NCBI GenBank assembly: GCA_003213715.1
Contig: QCMN01000014.1
Location: forward strand, 1-33,453
Source: Pelagibacteraceae bacterium AG-422-B15
Lineage (GTDB): Bacteria > Pseudomonadota > Alphaproteobacteria > Pelagibacterales > AG-422-B15
DNA: 33,453 nt
Direction: 5' to 3'
The notes under the pieces: model-generated
Told to the model about the DNA's origin: nothing
Seen by the model: the letters and a program-made list of their open reading frames with translations, nothing else
Database searches by the model: none
Program-made: the position numbers and the translations under genes
Shown here: one piece after another, positions 8,176 through 15,891 of the stretch
Position numbering within the stretch: position 1 is the first letter of the stretch
Layout: each line of letters begins with the position of its first letter

Positions 8176-9060
8176 TTAAGAAAGCCTCTGTGTAAGTCTT
8201 TTTGTTGTGTATGAGACAATTGCTGTTATGAGAATAACGGTCGTCAGCATGATTGTAGCTGATGCCGCTCCAAGTGGTATATTGTTTATTTTTCCAAAAT
8301 AAGCTTGGATCATATTTGATAACATTCTTCCCTCAGTGCCCCCAATTAAGGCAGGCGTTACATAATCACCAACAGTTGGAATAAATATTATTAAAATCGC
8401 ACCAATGACACCTGGCAAGGAAAGAGGAAATGTCACTTTCCAAAATACTTCAAATTTTGATAAACCTAGATCTCTTGCAGCTTCAATATATGAAAAGTCT
8501 ATTTTCTCAAGAGACACGTAAAGTGGTAATAAAGCAAATGCTGCCCAAGCATGTGTTAGAGTAATAATAACAGCTTCCTCCGAGTACATAAGAAATGTAA
8601 GAGGCTCACTAATAATGCCTGCACCTAATAATGTTGAATTGAAAACTCCTTTGGTGCCCAGTATGATTTTCCAAGAAAATACTCTTAATAGGTATGAAGT
8701 CCAAAAAGGTAAGGTTAATAAAACTAACCATAACATTTTGTTTTTTTTCACATAAAAAGCGATGTAATAGCATACAGGGTAAGCTGTTAGAAGAGTGATC
8801 AGTGTTACAATGAATGATATTTTAACCGACTTAATGAGAAGCGAGACAAGCAAACTTTTTTCAAAAAAGTCAATGTATCGCTGAAATGTTGGAGTGAAAT
8901 CAATCTCCATCATACTTACTTGTGTAAAAGAGCTAAAACTTAGCATTAATGCCATAGGAATAAGCATTACGAGAATTATTAAAAATAATGCAGGAGACAG
9001 TAATGAATATGCTTTTGCATTATCACTCTTAGAGTATAAATTTCGCCAAGCTTGAAACAT
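8176..9060 (-). CDS. potB: ABC transporter permease, PotB type
   Basis: The 294-residue inner-membrane permease has about six membrane segments and the EAA loop EAARDLGLSKFEVFWKVTFP, followed by LPGVIGAILIIFIPTVGDYVTPALIGG. The last stretch is a PotB/PotH hallmark. It is the first transporter gene after the FAD oxidoreductase gene, with a 36-bp AT-rich gap that could hold a promoter, although none is convincing. Gene order potB-potC-potA on the minus strand is followed by the binding protein on the opposite strand rather than in the same operon. Confidence 0.9.
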   Translation of the reverse strand: MFQAWRNLYSKSDNAKAYSLLSPALFLIILVMLIPMALMLSFSSFTQVSMMEIDFTPTFQRYIDFFEKSLLVSLLIKSVKISFIVTLITLLTAYPVCYYIAFYVKKNKMLWLVLLTLPFWTSYLLRVFSWKIILGTKGVFNSTLLGAGIISEPLTFLMYSEEAVIITLTHAWAAFALLPLYVSLEKIDFSYIEAARDLGLSKFEVFWKVTFPLSLPGVIGAILIIFIPTVGDYVTPALIGGTEGRMLSNMIQAYFGKINNIPLGAASATIMLTTVILITAIVSYTTKRLTQRLS

Positions 9061-9096
9061 AAGAAAATTTTAATTTATATAAATAATAGATGCAAT

Positions 9097-10452
9097 TTAT
9101 ATTTCTTTTTTGCTTCTATCCGTGAGATTAGCATACCACAAATATAATCTTAAATACCAAAGTCTTAAAAATCCAAATGGGATTTTAGGTGATAGGCCCT
9201 GATAGACTTTTGAAATGTTTGTTTCCCCACTATTTGACTCGTAAATCATTTCAGCTAATTTTTTACCACAATACACAGTTGTATTATTACCGTTAGCTTG
9301 ATAGCCGTATGAAAAATATACAGACTTATCTTCTTCTAATGCACCAAATGCGGGAACAAAGTCACGAGTCATAACAACAGTGCCTCTCCAATAATGATCA
9401 ATATCGACCTTGTCCCAATTTGGAAATACCCCACGAAATTTTTTTGTCATGAATTCTTGCATTCTCTCTGCGCTCTTTTCATCACCGTAGGTGTCGCCTC
9501 TTGTTCCAAATAACATCCTGTTTGAAGGCATTCTTCTATAATAATACAAGATCTCTCTAGAGTTGCAGATTGGATTAAGAGTTTTATAGTTTTGTAGTTT
9601 AAATTCATCTTCTGACATTTCTCTAGTGACAATTATATTAGATAAAACAGGCATCATTCTATTTGCAAAACTTGGATGGAGAGACTCATCTGTGTATCCA
9701 TTTGTTGCAACAACAACCTTATTTGCAGTAATCGACCCACTATCTGTAATTAATTTATGTGAACCGTTTCTTTCCCATTTTTTCACTCTAGAAAAACTAT
9801 GAAGTTTCGCTCCCACATCTACAGTTGCTGATGCAAAACCATTCATAAAAGCCATTGGGTTCATTGCAAATCCTGCTTCAGTAAAAACAGCTCCAAATTG
9901 TTCTGTTGATTGATGTCCAACTTCATCAAACTCCTCTTTGGGTATCCACTTGGTGTTAATACCAAAATATTTTTTAAGATCATTGCCCCACTCCTTTAGT
10001 TCCTCACTGCTATCAGGGTGATGAGCAACATCTAGATTGCCTGTGCCAGTTTTTTCACATTCAATATTATTTTCCGAAATAAGTGAGGATAAAAGTTCAA
10101 CACCTTCAATTTGAGAAGAAAAAAATTTCTTTGTTTCATCCAGACCAAACTTTGCAATCAGTTGGTTGACCGATAGTTTTGTTGCAGGCAAACAACAAAA
10201 GCCAGCATTCCTTGCACTGCTTGCAAATCCAAAATGCCCTGCCTCTAGTAATCTTACGTCACCGCTGTAATTTTTTGCAATGTGATAAGCTGTACTTATT
10301 CCAGTAAAGCCGCCACCTATTACACAAACATCACAGCTTTCATCAGTTGTGAGCTTAGGATATTTGTCTTGTTCTATTTGACTGACTTTTTCCCAATAAC
10401 TTTTTACTGGCTTATTAACGTCGTAAATATCTTTGTTATAAAGTTGCTTCAT
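9097..10452 (-). CDS. FAD-dependent amine oxidoreductase, DAO family (PuuB/OrdL-like)
   Basis: The 451-residue enzyme has an N-terminal dinucleotide-binding motif CVIGGGFTG (about 43-51), the ASSARNAGFC flavin-contact segment, and a C-terminal block WRGTVVMTRDFVPAFG...YFSYGYQANGNNTT, all typical of gamma-glutamylputrescine oxidase and related D-amino-acid-oxidase-fold enzymes. These oxidise a C-N bond, releasing an aldehyde or demethylated amine. I chose the ATG at 10452 (MKQLYNKDIY): the upstream extension would overlap the Rieske gene's end, whereas this start has a GAGAGAG-like ribosome-binding site and a 17-bp gap. It lies downstream of, and probably in the same transcript as, the aminotransferase and Rieske genes. 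The substrate could be a gamma-glutamyl amine or a secondary methylamine such as sarcosine. Confidence 0.85.
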   Translation of the reverse strand: MKQLYNKDIYDVNKPVKSYWEKVSQIEQDKYPKLTTDESCDVCVIGGGFTGISTAYHIAKNYSGDVRLLEAGHFGFASSARNAGFCCLPATKLSVNQLIAKFGLDETKKFFSSQIEGVELLSSLISENNIECEKTGTGNLDVAHHPDSSEELKEWGNDLKKYFGINTKWIPKEEFDEVGHQSTEQFGAVFTEAGFAMNPMAFMNGFASATVDVGAKLHSFSRVKKWERNGSHKLITDSGSITANKVVVATNGYTDESLHPSFANRMMPVLSNIIVTREMSEDEFKLQNYKTLNPICNSREILYYYRRMPSNRMLFGTRGDTYGDEKSAERMQEFMTKKFRGVFPNWDKVDIDHYWRGTVVMTRDFVPAFGALEEDKSVYFSYGYQANGNNTTVYCGKKLAEMIYESNSGETNISKVYQGLSPKIPFGFLRLWYLRLYLWYANLTDRSKKEI

Positions 10453-10469
10453 ACTCTCTCGCTTAGAGA

Positions 10470-11708
10470 TTATGGTAACTGCATGTTGGTAAAATACCAA
10501 TTATAAAAGTAAGTTACCGCTGACTCATTTTCAGATAAAACTCCAGGTTTAAAAGACTGTGATAGAAGGCCTTCCTGGTTATTTTCAATTATTGTTGTAT
10601 CATGCGCCGTAGTAACATCCCAAATATAGCTTACTTCCTCGGGCTTAAAGTCTTTATTCTCCTCAGCTTCCTCGTTTACGAGCCATATGAGTTCTACTTC
10701 AGACTCTAGAAGTGAGATGGGTTTAAAAATAAACATGACGCCAAAATCATTTGTGAAATAACAACAGCCAAATGGATTAAAGCTTACTTGGGTTAATCCT
10801 CCATCAAAATCTTTAAACTGTCCCATTAGTGAAGAAGCTGGCTTTCCATCTTTGGTTTGTGATAAGTTTCCGTTTCCAATTGGAGTTCTGTCAACATATC
10901 TGTTTAAGCCTTTTTTTAATCCTTCTTCTGTTTCAAGATAAACCTCAGACGGAGTTCCATTTTTTTTACATTCCTCGACCCAAGGTTTAATTTTATTTAG
11001 ATATTCATCAGTCTCTTTTTGAGGTGCAGTACCTATTCCAGCACCCATTGCGACGACCCAGTCTTTATCCTGTACTGCACAAAGCTCTGGATGTGCTGTA
11101 GGACAGTGATAACACTCCTGAAAATTTTCAAGAACTAATTTAAAATTTGCATGAGTTGGATATTTTTTTCTTATCGCAATTTTTGACTTACTCGTCTGAT
11201 GAAATTCCATCATTTCTTTTAGAGGCTCAATGAATTCATCAAAATTCATTGGTTCTTCTAATGATAAGTTAATAAATATTAATCCTTCATAAATTTTAAA
11301 ATGGCACTCTCTAAGACCCCACTCTTCTTTTTTAAAATCCTCCGGCATAAAACGTGCAGCTTTAAGCTCACCTTCTGCTGAAAAACTCCAAGCATGATAG
11401 GGACACACTAAAAGTTTTTTTGATCCCTCTTCATCTAAACAAATTCTTGATCCTCGATGAGTGCAAACATTATAAAATGCTCTTACTTCATTGTCTCTTC
11501 CTCTAATAACTATGATGGACTCCTTTTCGGCATCAAAAACAAAATAATCACCTGGGTTAGGAATACGACTTATGTGATCTACCATTAACCACTGTTTGAA
11601 ATAAATTCGCTTCATCTCTTCGGAAAAAATATTCGAATCTGTATAAAAGTCTTGGGGTAATGTTTTACCCTCCTGATAGTTTTTTAGCAGATGGTTAAAC
11701 TCAAGCAT
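10470..11708 (-). CDS. Rieske non-heme iron oxygenase, catalytic alpha subunit (GbcA/CntA-like)
   Basis: The 412-residue oxygenase subunit carries an intact Rieske cluster site, C82-x-H84 and C102-x2-H105, then the mononuclear iron site in NFQECYHCPTAH (N195, E198, H201, H206) with D370 as likely third ligand. The bridging position is Glu rather than Asp. This is the form known for quaternary-amine oxygenases such as carnitine CntA, and with ECYHC it points to the GbcA/CntA group that oxidatively attacks N-methylated compounds. It lies 4 bp after the aminotransferase gene and 17 bp before the flavin oxidoreductase gene. No ferredoxin reductase partner is encoded in the window. Its paralogue at 2391-3485 lacks the Rieske domain. 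Confidence 0.9.
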   Translation of the reverse strand: MLEFNHLLKNYQEGKTLPQDFYTDSNIFSEEMKRIYFKQWLMVDHISRIPNPGDYFVFDAEKESIIVIRGRDNEVRAFYNVCTHRGSRICLDEEGSKKLLVCPYHAWSFSAEGELKAARFMPEDFKKEEWGLRECHFKIYEGLIFINLSLEEPMNFDEFIEPLKEMMEFHQTSKSKIAIRKKYPTHANFKLVLENFQECYHCPTAHPELCAVQDKDWVVAMGAGIGTAPQKETDEYLNKIKPWVEECKKNGTPSEVYLETEEGLKKGLNRYVDRTPIGNGNLSQTKDGKPASSLMGQFKDFDGGLTQVSFNPFGCCYFTNDFGVMFIFKPISLLESEVELIWLVNEEAEENKDFKPEEVSYIWDVTTAHDTTIIENNQEGLLSQSFKPGVLSENESAVTYFYNWYFTNMQLP

Positions 11709-11712
11709 TTAT

Positions 11713-13110
11713 TTAAGATGCAGACCAAAGGCCTTCTTTCTTGATGTCATCTGTAGCTAACTCAATTCCTTTTCTAAGTATACTTACGAGATCATCTATC
11801 TGTTCCTTAGTGATGATCAAAGAAGGAGACATGACACACGTATTAAATAGCGGTCTAACAATTAAACCAAGATTTTGACAATGAGAATTGATGCGAGAAG
11901 CGATCTCGTATTGTAAATTCAGAGGATCTTTTTTTTCTTTACTGATTACACATTCAACAGCAGCCATTAATCCCTCACCACGTACATCGCCAACAATCGG
12001 TAGATCAATTAATTCACTTAATTTAGATTGAAAATAAGGGCCGACTTCCTGTACATGTTCAAGGAGGTTATTTTTTTCAATATAATCAAGTGTTGCTGTA
12101 GCTGCTGCCATGCTCACTGGGTGACCCGAGTCAGTAAATCCATTTGAAAATATAACTTTTTCTTTATTATCAAGTTGAGACATAAGCTTTTCAGAAATAA
12201 CAACCGCACCACAAGGTACGTATCCTGAAGTAATCCCTTTTGCTAAAAGGATGATATCAGGTTCTAAATCAAAATAATTTTCTGAAGCGAATATATGACC
12301 TAACCTTCCAAATCCGGTTACTATCTCATCAGAAATATAAATAACATCGTACTTAGTACAAATTTCTCTTGTCTTTTTGTGATATCCTTTAGGAGGAACA
12401 ATTACTCCGCCTGATGCTAGGATTGGCTCTGCAATAAATGCCGCGACCTTATCTTGACCAAGTTCTAAAATTTTATTTTCTAACTCTTTAACTTTTAAAT
12501 CACAGAATTCTTCATCACTTAAATCGTCTGGTTTTTTAAACGGATTTGGCGCAGACAAATGATGAACTAAGTTATCTGCAAAATCAAAGTTGTTTTTATC
12601 TCTTTCTTTACCTGAACATGAAGCCCCTAAAAATGTACTACCGTGATATGCATCATGACGTGAGATAATTTGTTTCTTATCTCTTAACCCACGAACGTTA
12701 TTATAAAACATTACAAATCTTAATGCAGAGTCTACTGCTGAAGATCCTCCGGACGTGAAAAATACTCTTTTAAGATCACCGGGCGCATATTTAACAAGTC
12801 GTGAAGCATAGTTATATGCAATCTCAGTGGACTCCGTGAATGGGCTGGCGTAGGGCATTCTTGTAATCTGATTATAAACAGCATCAGCAATTTCTTTTAC
12901 GCCATGTCCTACGTTAACATTCCACATTCCTCCAGGACCATCAATAAGCTGTCTTCCTGTTTGATCGTAAAGATAAATTCCTTTTGACTTATCAATGAAT
13001 GTCCTGCTGTCTTCACCACGATACTCAAGATACTGCCATGGGTATAGAATTCTATCGTCGAGAGTATTAAGGAGATCTTTTTTTTCGGGAATCGAAGTTG
13101 ATTTGGGCAT
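11713..13110 (-). CDS. Class III pyridoxal-phosphate aminotransferase
   Basis: The 465-residue omega-aminotransferase family member has the PLP lysine K291 in LLAKGITSGYVPCG, the cofactor aspartate D261 in ISDEIVTGFGR, the SGGSSAVDSALR phosphate-binding segment near 120-131 and RHDAYHGST near 151-159. It transfers a terminal amino group, usually to pyruvate or 2-oxoglutarate. It is distinct from the second class III enzyme at 19884-21248, which resembles SpuC much more closely. The gene is first in the unit aminotransferase-Rieske-FAD oxidase. A predicted promoter and a perfect palindromic operator lie directly upstream, with the -10 element only 5 bp from the ATG, so the transcript may be leaderless. 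The exact amino donor is not known. Confidence 0.9.
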   Translation of the reverse strand: MPKSTSIPEKKDLLNTLDDRILYPWQYLEYRGEDSRTFIDKSKGIYLYDQTGRQLIDGPGGMWNVNVGHGVKEIADAVYNQITRMPYASPFTESTEIAYNYASRLVKYAPGDLKRVFFTSGGSSAVDSALRFVMFYNNVRGLRDKKQIISRHDAYHGSTFLGASCSGKERDKNNFDFADNLVHHLSAPNPFKKPDDLSDEEFCDLKVKELENKILELGQDKVAAFIAEPILASGGVIVPPKGYHKKTREICTKYDVIYISDEIVTGFGRLGHIFASENYFDLEPDIILLAKGITSGYVPCGAVVISEKLMSQLDNKEKVIFSNGFTDSGHPVSMAAATATLDYIEKNNLLEHVQEVGPYFQSKLSELIDLPIVGDVRGEGLMAAVECVISKEKKDPLNLQYEIASRINSHCQNLGLIVRPLFNTCVMSPSLIITKEQIDDLVSILRKGIELATDDIKKEGLWSAS

Positions 13111-13115
13111 ATTGA

Positions 13116-13144
13116 AGTATAGCCTATATTGAACAGCTGTTCAA
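13116..13144 (-). promoter_or_regulatory. Predicted promoter of the aminotransferase-Rieske unit, possibly leaderless
   Basis: On the minus strand a -35 TTGAAC (13139-13144) and a -10 TATACT (13116-13121, five of six consensus bases) are separated by 17 bp. Only five bases separate the -10 from the ATG at 13110, which puts the expected transcript start at or next to the start codon. The -35 and spacer lie within the palindromic operator. Confidence 0.6.
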
Positions 13145-13146
13145 TA
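13127..13146. promoter_or_regulatory. Perfect 20-bp palindrome, candidate BetI-type operator
   Basis: TATTGAACAGCTGTTCAATA is its own reverse complement. Its core, ATTGAAC-N4-GTTCAAT, has the same 7-4-7 geometry as the repeat at 17555-17572. Extra half-sites ATTGAAT (13147-13153) and ATTGAAG (13111-13117) flank it. TTGAAC/GTTCAA inverted repeats are typical of BetI-type operators. A bound repressor would cover the -35 region of the aminotransferase promoter. Confidence 0.75.
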
Positions 13147-13156
13147 ATTGAATTTT

Positions 13157-13182
13157 AAAAAAACAGCCTATTTTTGGCTATT
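13157..13182 (-). terminator. Rho-independent terminator of the oxidoreductase-GcvT-like operon
   Basis: Read on the minus strand, AATAGCC and GGCTGTT form a 7-bp stem (one G-U pair) around a 7-base loop, followed by a T-tract. The stem contains the stop codon of the GcvT-like gene (13178-13180). It separates that operon from the aminotransferase unit, which restarts from its own promoter 13 bp further on. Confidence 0.65.
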
Positions 13183-14377
13183 CATAAAGGTCTGCAGGTA
13201 CTTTGTTACGTCTTTCAGGGCTAAAAAATTGTCTTTTTACAACCTTACACTTTGCCCATATTTTTTTATATTCCAATTCTTCTGGGTGATAAATTTCTGC
13301 AAAAATATTTTCTTTAATCTTAATTCCATATGGACGCTTTAGAGACGCAAGCGCAACGTTTCTTTTCATGGTAGGTGACCACATTGCTGCGGTAACAATT
13401 CCTATATCTTCTTTTTTTTCATTATAAATCACAGAGCCTACTGCGGGCTTATCGCCATCTATGTCCAATCCAACTAAACATCTTTCAGAATTACCTGTCT
13501 CTTTTTCTTTCTTTAAAGCGCGTTTGCCTACAAAGTAACTTTCTTTATTGAGATGAACAAGCCAACCCATTCCAATTTCATACGGTGAACGCATTCTCAC
13601 TGGTCTTAAGGAATCTTCAGCTGCCATAAAATCAGTATTGGTTTGAATAAAGCCAGCTTCAATTCTTGTCATCTCAAGAGCATGCATGCCAAAAGGTCTT
13701 ATCTTTAATTCTTTTCCAGCTTCCATGATACTATCCCACATGTTTTCTGCATTAGCTGGATCAGTCCATAATTCATATCCTAAATCACCTGTGAAGCCTG
13801 TTCGTGAGATCAAAACATCATATCCGTTAATATTATATTGTTTCATTCCAAATGGTTTTAATAATTCAAGGTCATCTGCTCCGTAGTTTTTTAGTGTTGA
13901 ACAAGAAGTAGGTCCTTGGATTGCTAATGCAGCCGTTGTGTCTGTTGCATCCTCAAAAGAAACATCAAAACCTTCAGCAGAGTCATGTAGCCAATTATAG
14001 ATCTTTACTGCGCAGCAAAGCATAAATTTTGTATTCGAAAATTTAAATATGGTACCATCGTCCATTACTTTACCATCTTCATTACACCAAATTATGTATG
14101 CTACTGTATTATCTTCCATCTGTGATAAATCTCTTGTTACAAGATAATCAACAAATTTATTAGCATCGCTGCCATTGATCATATATTTGCACATAGGTGT
14201 GAGATCCATAACTGAGGTGCCATTTCTAGCAGCAGTATATTCCAACTCAGTTGTTGAGTATTCTGTGGGTACAGTAAAACCGTTCCAGTTATAATATTTA
14301 TTTGTTCTTGAAGCTAAGCTTGTTCTAGAGTGAAAAGGGGTTTTTTTTAGTGCTGTAAATCTTAAATCTCTATTCAT
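13178..14377 (-). CDS. GcvT-like folate-dependent aminomethyltransferase/demethylase
   Basis: The 399-residue protein has the tetrahydrofolate-binding GcvT fold. It shows a GcvT N-terminal domain, including EDGKVMDD with the probable catalytic Asp at 106/107, SRTGFTGDLGYELW, and ALEMTRIEAGF, then a C-terminal beta-barrel domain starting near KRALKKEKETG. Family members accept one-carbon groups onto tetrahydrofolate: glycine-cleavage T protein, DMSP demethylase DmdA, and the folate domains of sarcosine and dimethylglycine dehydrogenases. The ATG at 14377 (MNRDLRFTAL) leaves a 2-bp gap after the upstream oxidoreductase. An upstream start at 14464 would add 29 residues wholly inside that gene. 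No gcvH or gcvP is nearby, so a role in taking methyl or methylene groups from an N-methylated substrate is more likely than glycine cleavage (inference). Confidence 0.85.
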   Translation of the reverse strand: MNRDLRFTALKKTPFHSRTSLASRTNKYYNWNGFTVPTEYSTTELEYTAARNGTSVMDLTPMCKYMINGSDANKFVDYLVTRDLSQMEDNTVAYIIWCNEDGKVMDDGTIFKFSNTKFMLCCAVKIYNWLHDSAEGFDVSFEDATDTTAALAIQGPTSCSTLKNYGADDLELLKPFGMKQYNINGYDVLISRTGFTGDLGYELWTDPANAENMWDSIMEAGKELKIRPFGMHALEMTRIEAGFIQTNTDFMAAEDSLRPVRMRSPYEIGMGWLVHLNKESYFVGKRALKKEKETGNSERCLVGLDIDGDKPAVGSVIYNEKKEDIGIVTAAMWSPTMKRNVALASLKRPYGIKIKENIFAEIYHPEELEYKKIWAKCKVVKRQFFSPERRNKVPADLYE

Positions 14378-14379
14378 AT

Positions 14380-15891
14380 TTATGCGTCCTCCAAGATAGC
14401 TTGAGCCGCATTTTTTCCTGGAATTCCAGTTAAGCCTCCACCCGGATGAGTACCTGCACCACACATATATAGTCCGTCAAGATGGGTTCTATATTGTGAT
14501 GCCCCAGGAATTGGTCTGAGCATAAAAAGCTGATCGATTTGAATTTCTCCATGATGCCAATGTCCGCCTGAAACATAAAAATTTTTCTCTATGTCGTCGG
14601 GAGTAACAATTGTTTTAGTCTCTATACAGCTTTGAATATCAGGTGCATATTTCCCTATTAATTTTATAACGGCATCTACATAGTTATCTTTAATTTTATC
14701 CCAACCCTCCTGCGCACCGTAGGAAGCATATTGAACTTGAATATCTAATACAGGATTACTCTGGTCAGAATTTTTTAGTTTCATTTCTAAAATAGGTTCC
14801 ATAGAAAGTTTATCAAACTTACTTGGATTGAATGCCTCTTCTATATAATCAATTGAAGGAGCAATTACCATTCTACTCTCTAAATCATTTTTATCGCAGT
14901 TAATAAATTCAGGTTGTTTATTGAGACTTAATGATAATTTTGCAACTTTTCCTTTTGATCGATGATGTTTGATTCTTCTTTTCACATCAGTGTCTAAATT
15001 CTCAGTTCCTAAAAGACAGAAATAAGTCGATCTTGGATCTGCATTAGAAATAATTTTTTTTGCATAAATTTTTTCACCGCTGTGAAGTTCAACTCCTATT
15101 GCTTTATCATTTTCAGTAATGCATCTTTTAACCGATGAAGACGTTTTAATTTCAACTTTATTTTTATTACTGATATCTAGCAAAGTATCTACAAAAGCTT
15201 TACTGCCACCATCAATTTCATATATTCCCCCAAAGATTGAGTTGTCATGTGTGGCCATGCGATAAAGTAGATTAATTAATGAACCGGGTGATCTTGGGCC
15301 CAAGTTAGAACCAAGCACCGCGTCATGGGCGATTAGGCCTTGCAAAAGAGTATTTTCAAAATTGTCTTCCAATTCGTCCGCAATATTAAGCCCTATCATT
15401 CTTGCAAACTCATTAAATTTTTTCTTTCCAAGCATTCGAACATTCATGCCTAGTTTGAATAATTTAAAATAATCAGAGAAAGTATTGTTCATGATCCTTG
15501 GTGGTGAAGCCATCATGAAAGAACCTAAAGCCTTTGAAAAGGACGACATTTTATCATGAAATTCTACATATCTGTCTGCATCCTTCGAAGAGAAACCAGA
15601 AATAACTTTATGGTCAATATGTTGGTTTCCAACTAGGCGAATATGTTGACCGGACTCTGACAGTGCGATCGTAGACTTTGCTTTATACTTTACTGGCAGT
15701 CCACCAAGAGAGCTTGATACGCTCAGCGGTATCTGAGGAACGAAGTTAGTTATACTCTCTTCAACAAGTCCCCCGCAATTCTCACGTGCCTCACAAATCA
15801 GAACTTTACGGTTTTTTTTTGCGAGAATATTAGCGCAAACAAGACCATTATGGCCTGCGCCAATAACTATTACGTCATAATTTTCTGACAT
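14380..15891 (-). CDS. FAD-dependent oxidoreductase, phytoene-desaturase/PYROXD2-like (second of tandem pair)
   Basis: The 503-residue flavoprotein has an N-terminal Rossmann motif VIVIGAGHNG (GxGxxG at 11-16), an acidic end of beta-2 in CEARENCGG, and the C-terminal flavin motif THPGGGLTGIPGKNAAQA (from 481). Overall organisation matches the CrtI-related family called PYROXD2-like, not a classical carotenoid desaturase. Its start codon overlaps the TAA of the preceding paralogue by one base (TAATG), and its stop is 2 bp from the GcvT-like gene, so the three are probably co-translated. The tight coupling suggests that the two oxidoreductases form a complex or act on successive intermediates. 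The substrate is unknown; oxidation of a cyclic or N-methylated amine is inferred from neighbours. Confidence 0.83.
   Translation of the reverse strand: MSENYDVIVIGAGHNGLVCANILAKKNRKVLICEARENCGGLVEESITNFVPQIPLSVSSSLGGLPVKYKAKSTIALSESGQHIRLVGNQHIDHKVISGFSSKDADRYVEFHDKMSSFSKALGSFMMASPPRIMNNTFSDYFKLFKLGMNVRMLGKKKFNEFARMIGLNIADELEDNFENTLLQGLIAHDAVLGSNLGPRSPGSLINLLYRMATHDNSIFGGIYEIDGGSKAFVDTLLDISNKNKVEIKTSSSVKRCITENDKAIGVELHSGEKIYAKKIISNADPRSTYFCLLGTENLDTDVKRRIKHHRSKGKVAKLSLSLNKQPEFINCDKNDLESRMVIAPSIDYIEEAFNPSKFDKLSMEPILEMKLKNSDQSNPVLDIQVQYASYGAQEGWDKIKDNYVDAVIKLIGKYAPDIQSCIETKTIVTPDDIEKNFYVSGGHWHHGEIQIDQLFMLRPIPGASQYRTHLDGLYMCGAGTHPGGGLTGIPGKNAAQAILEDA

Noticed and set aside
13178-14377. Glycine cleavage system T protein
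   Set aside because: No gcvH or gcvP nearby, and the gene is coupled to flavoprotein oxidoreductases. Membership of the wider GcvT/DmdA-like family is all that can be supported.
13178-14464. Longer GcvT-like protein starting at 14464
   Set aside because: The extra 29 residues lie entirely inside the upstream oxidoreductase gene and do not look like GcvT; the ATG at 14377 gives a 2-bp gap.
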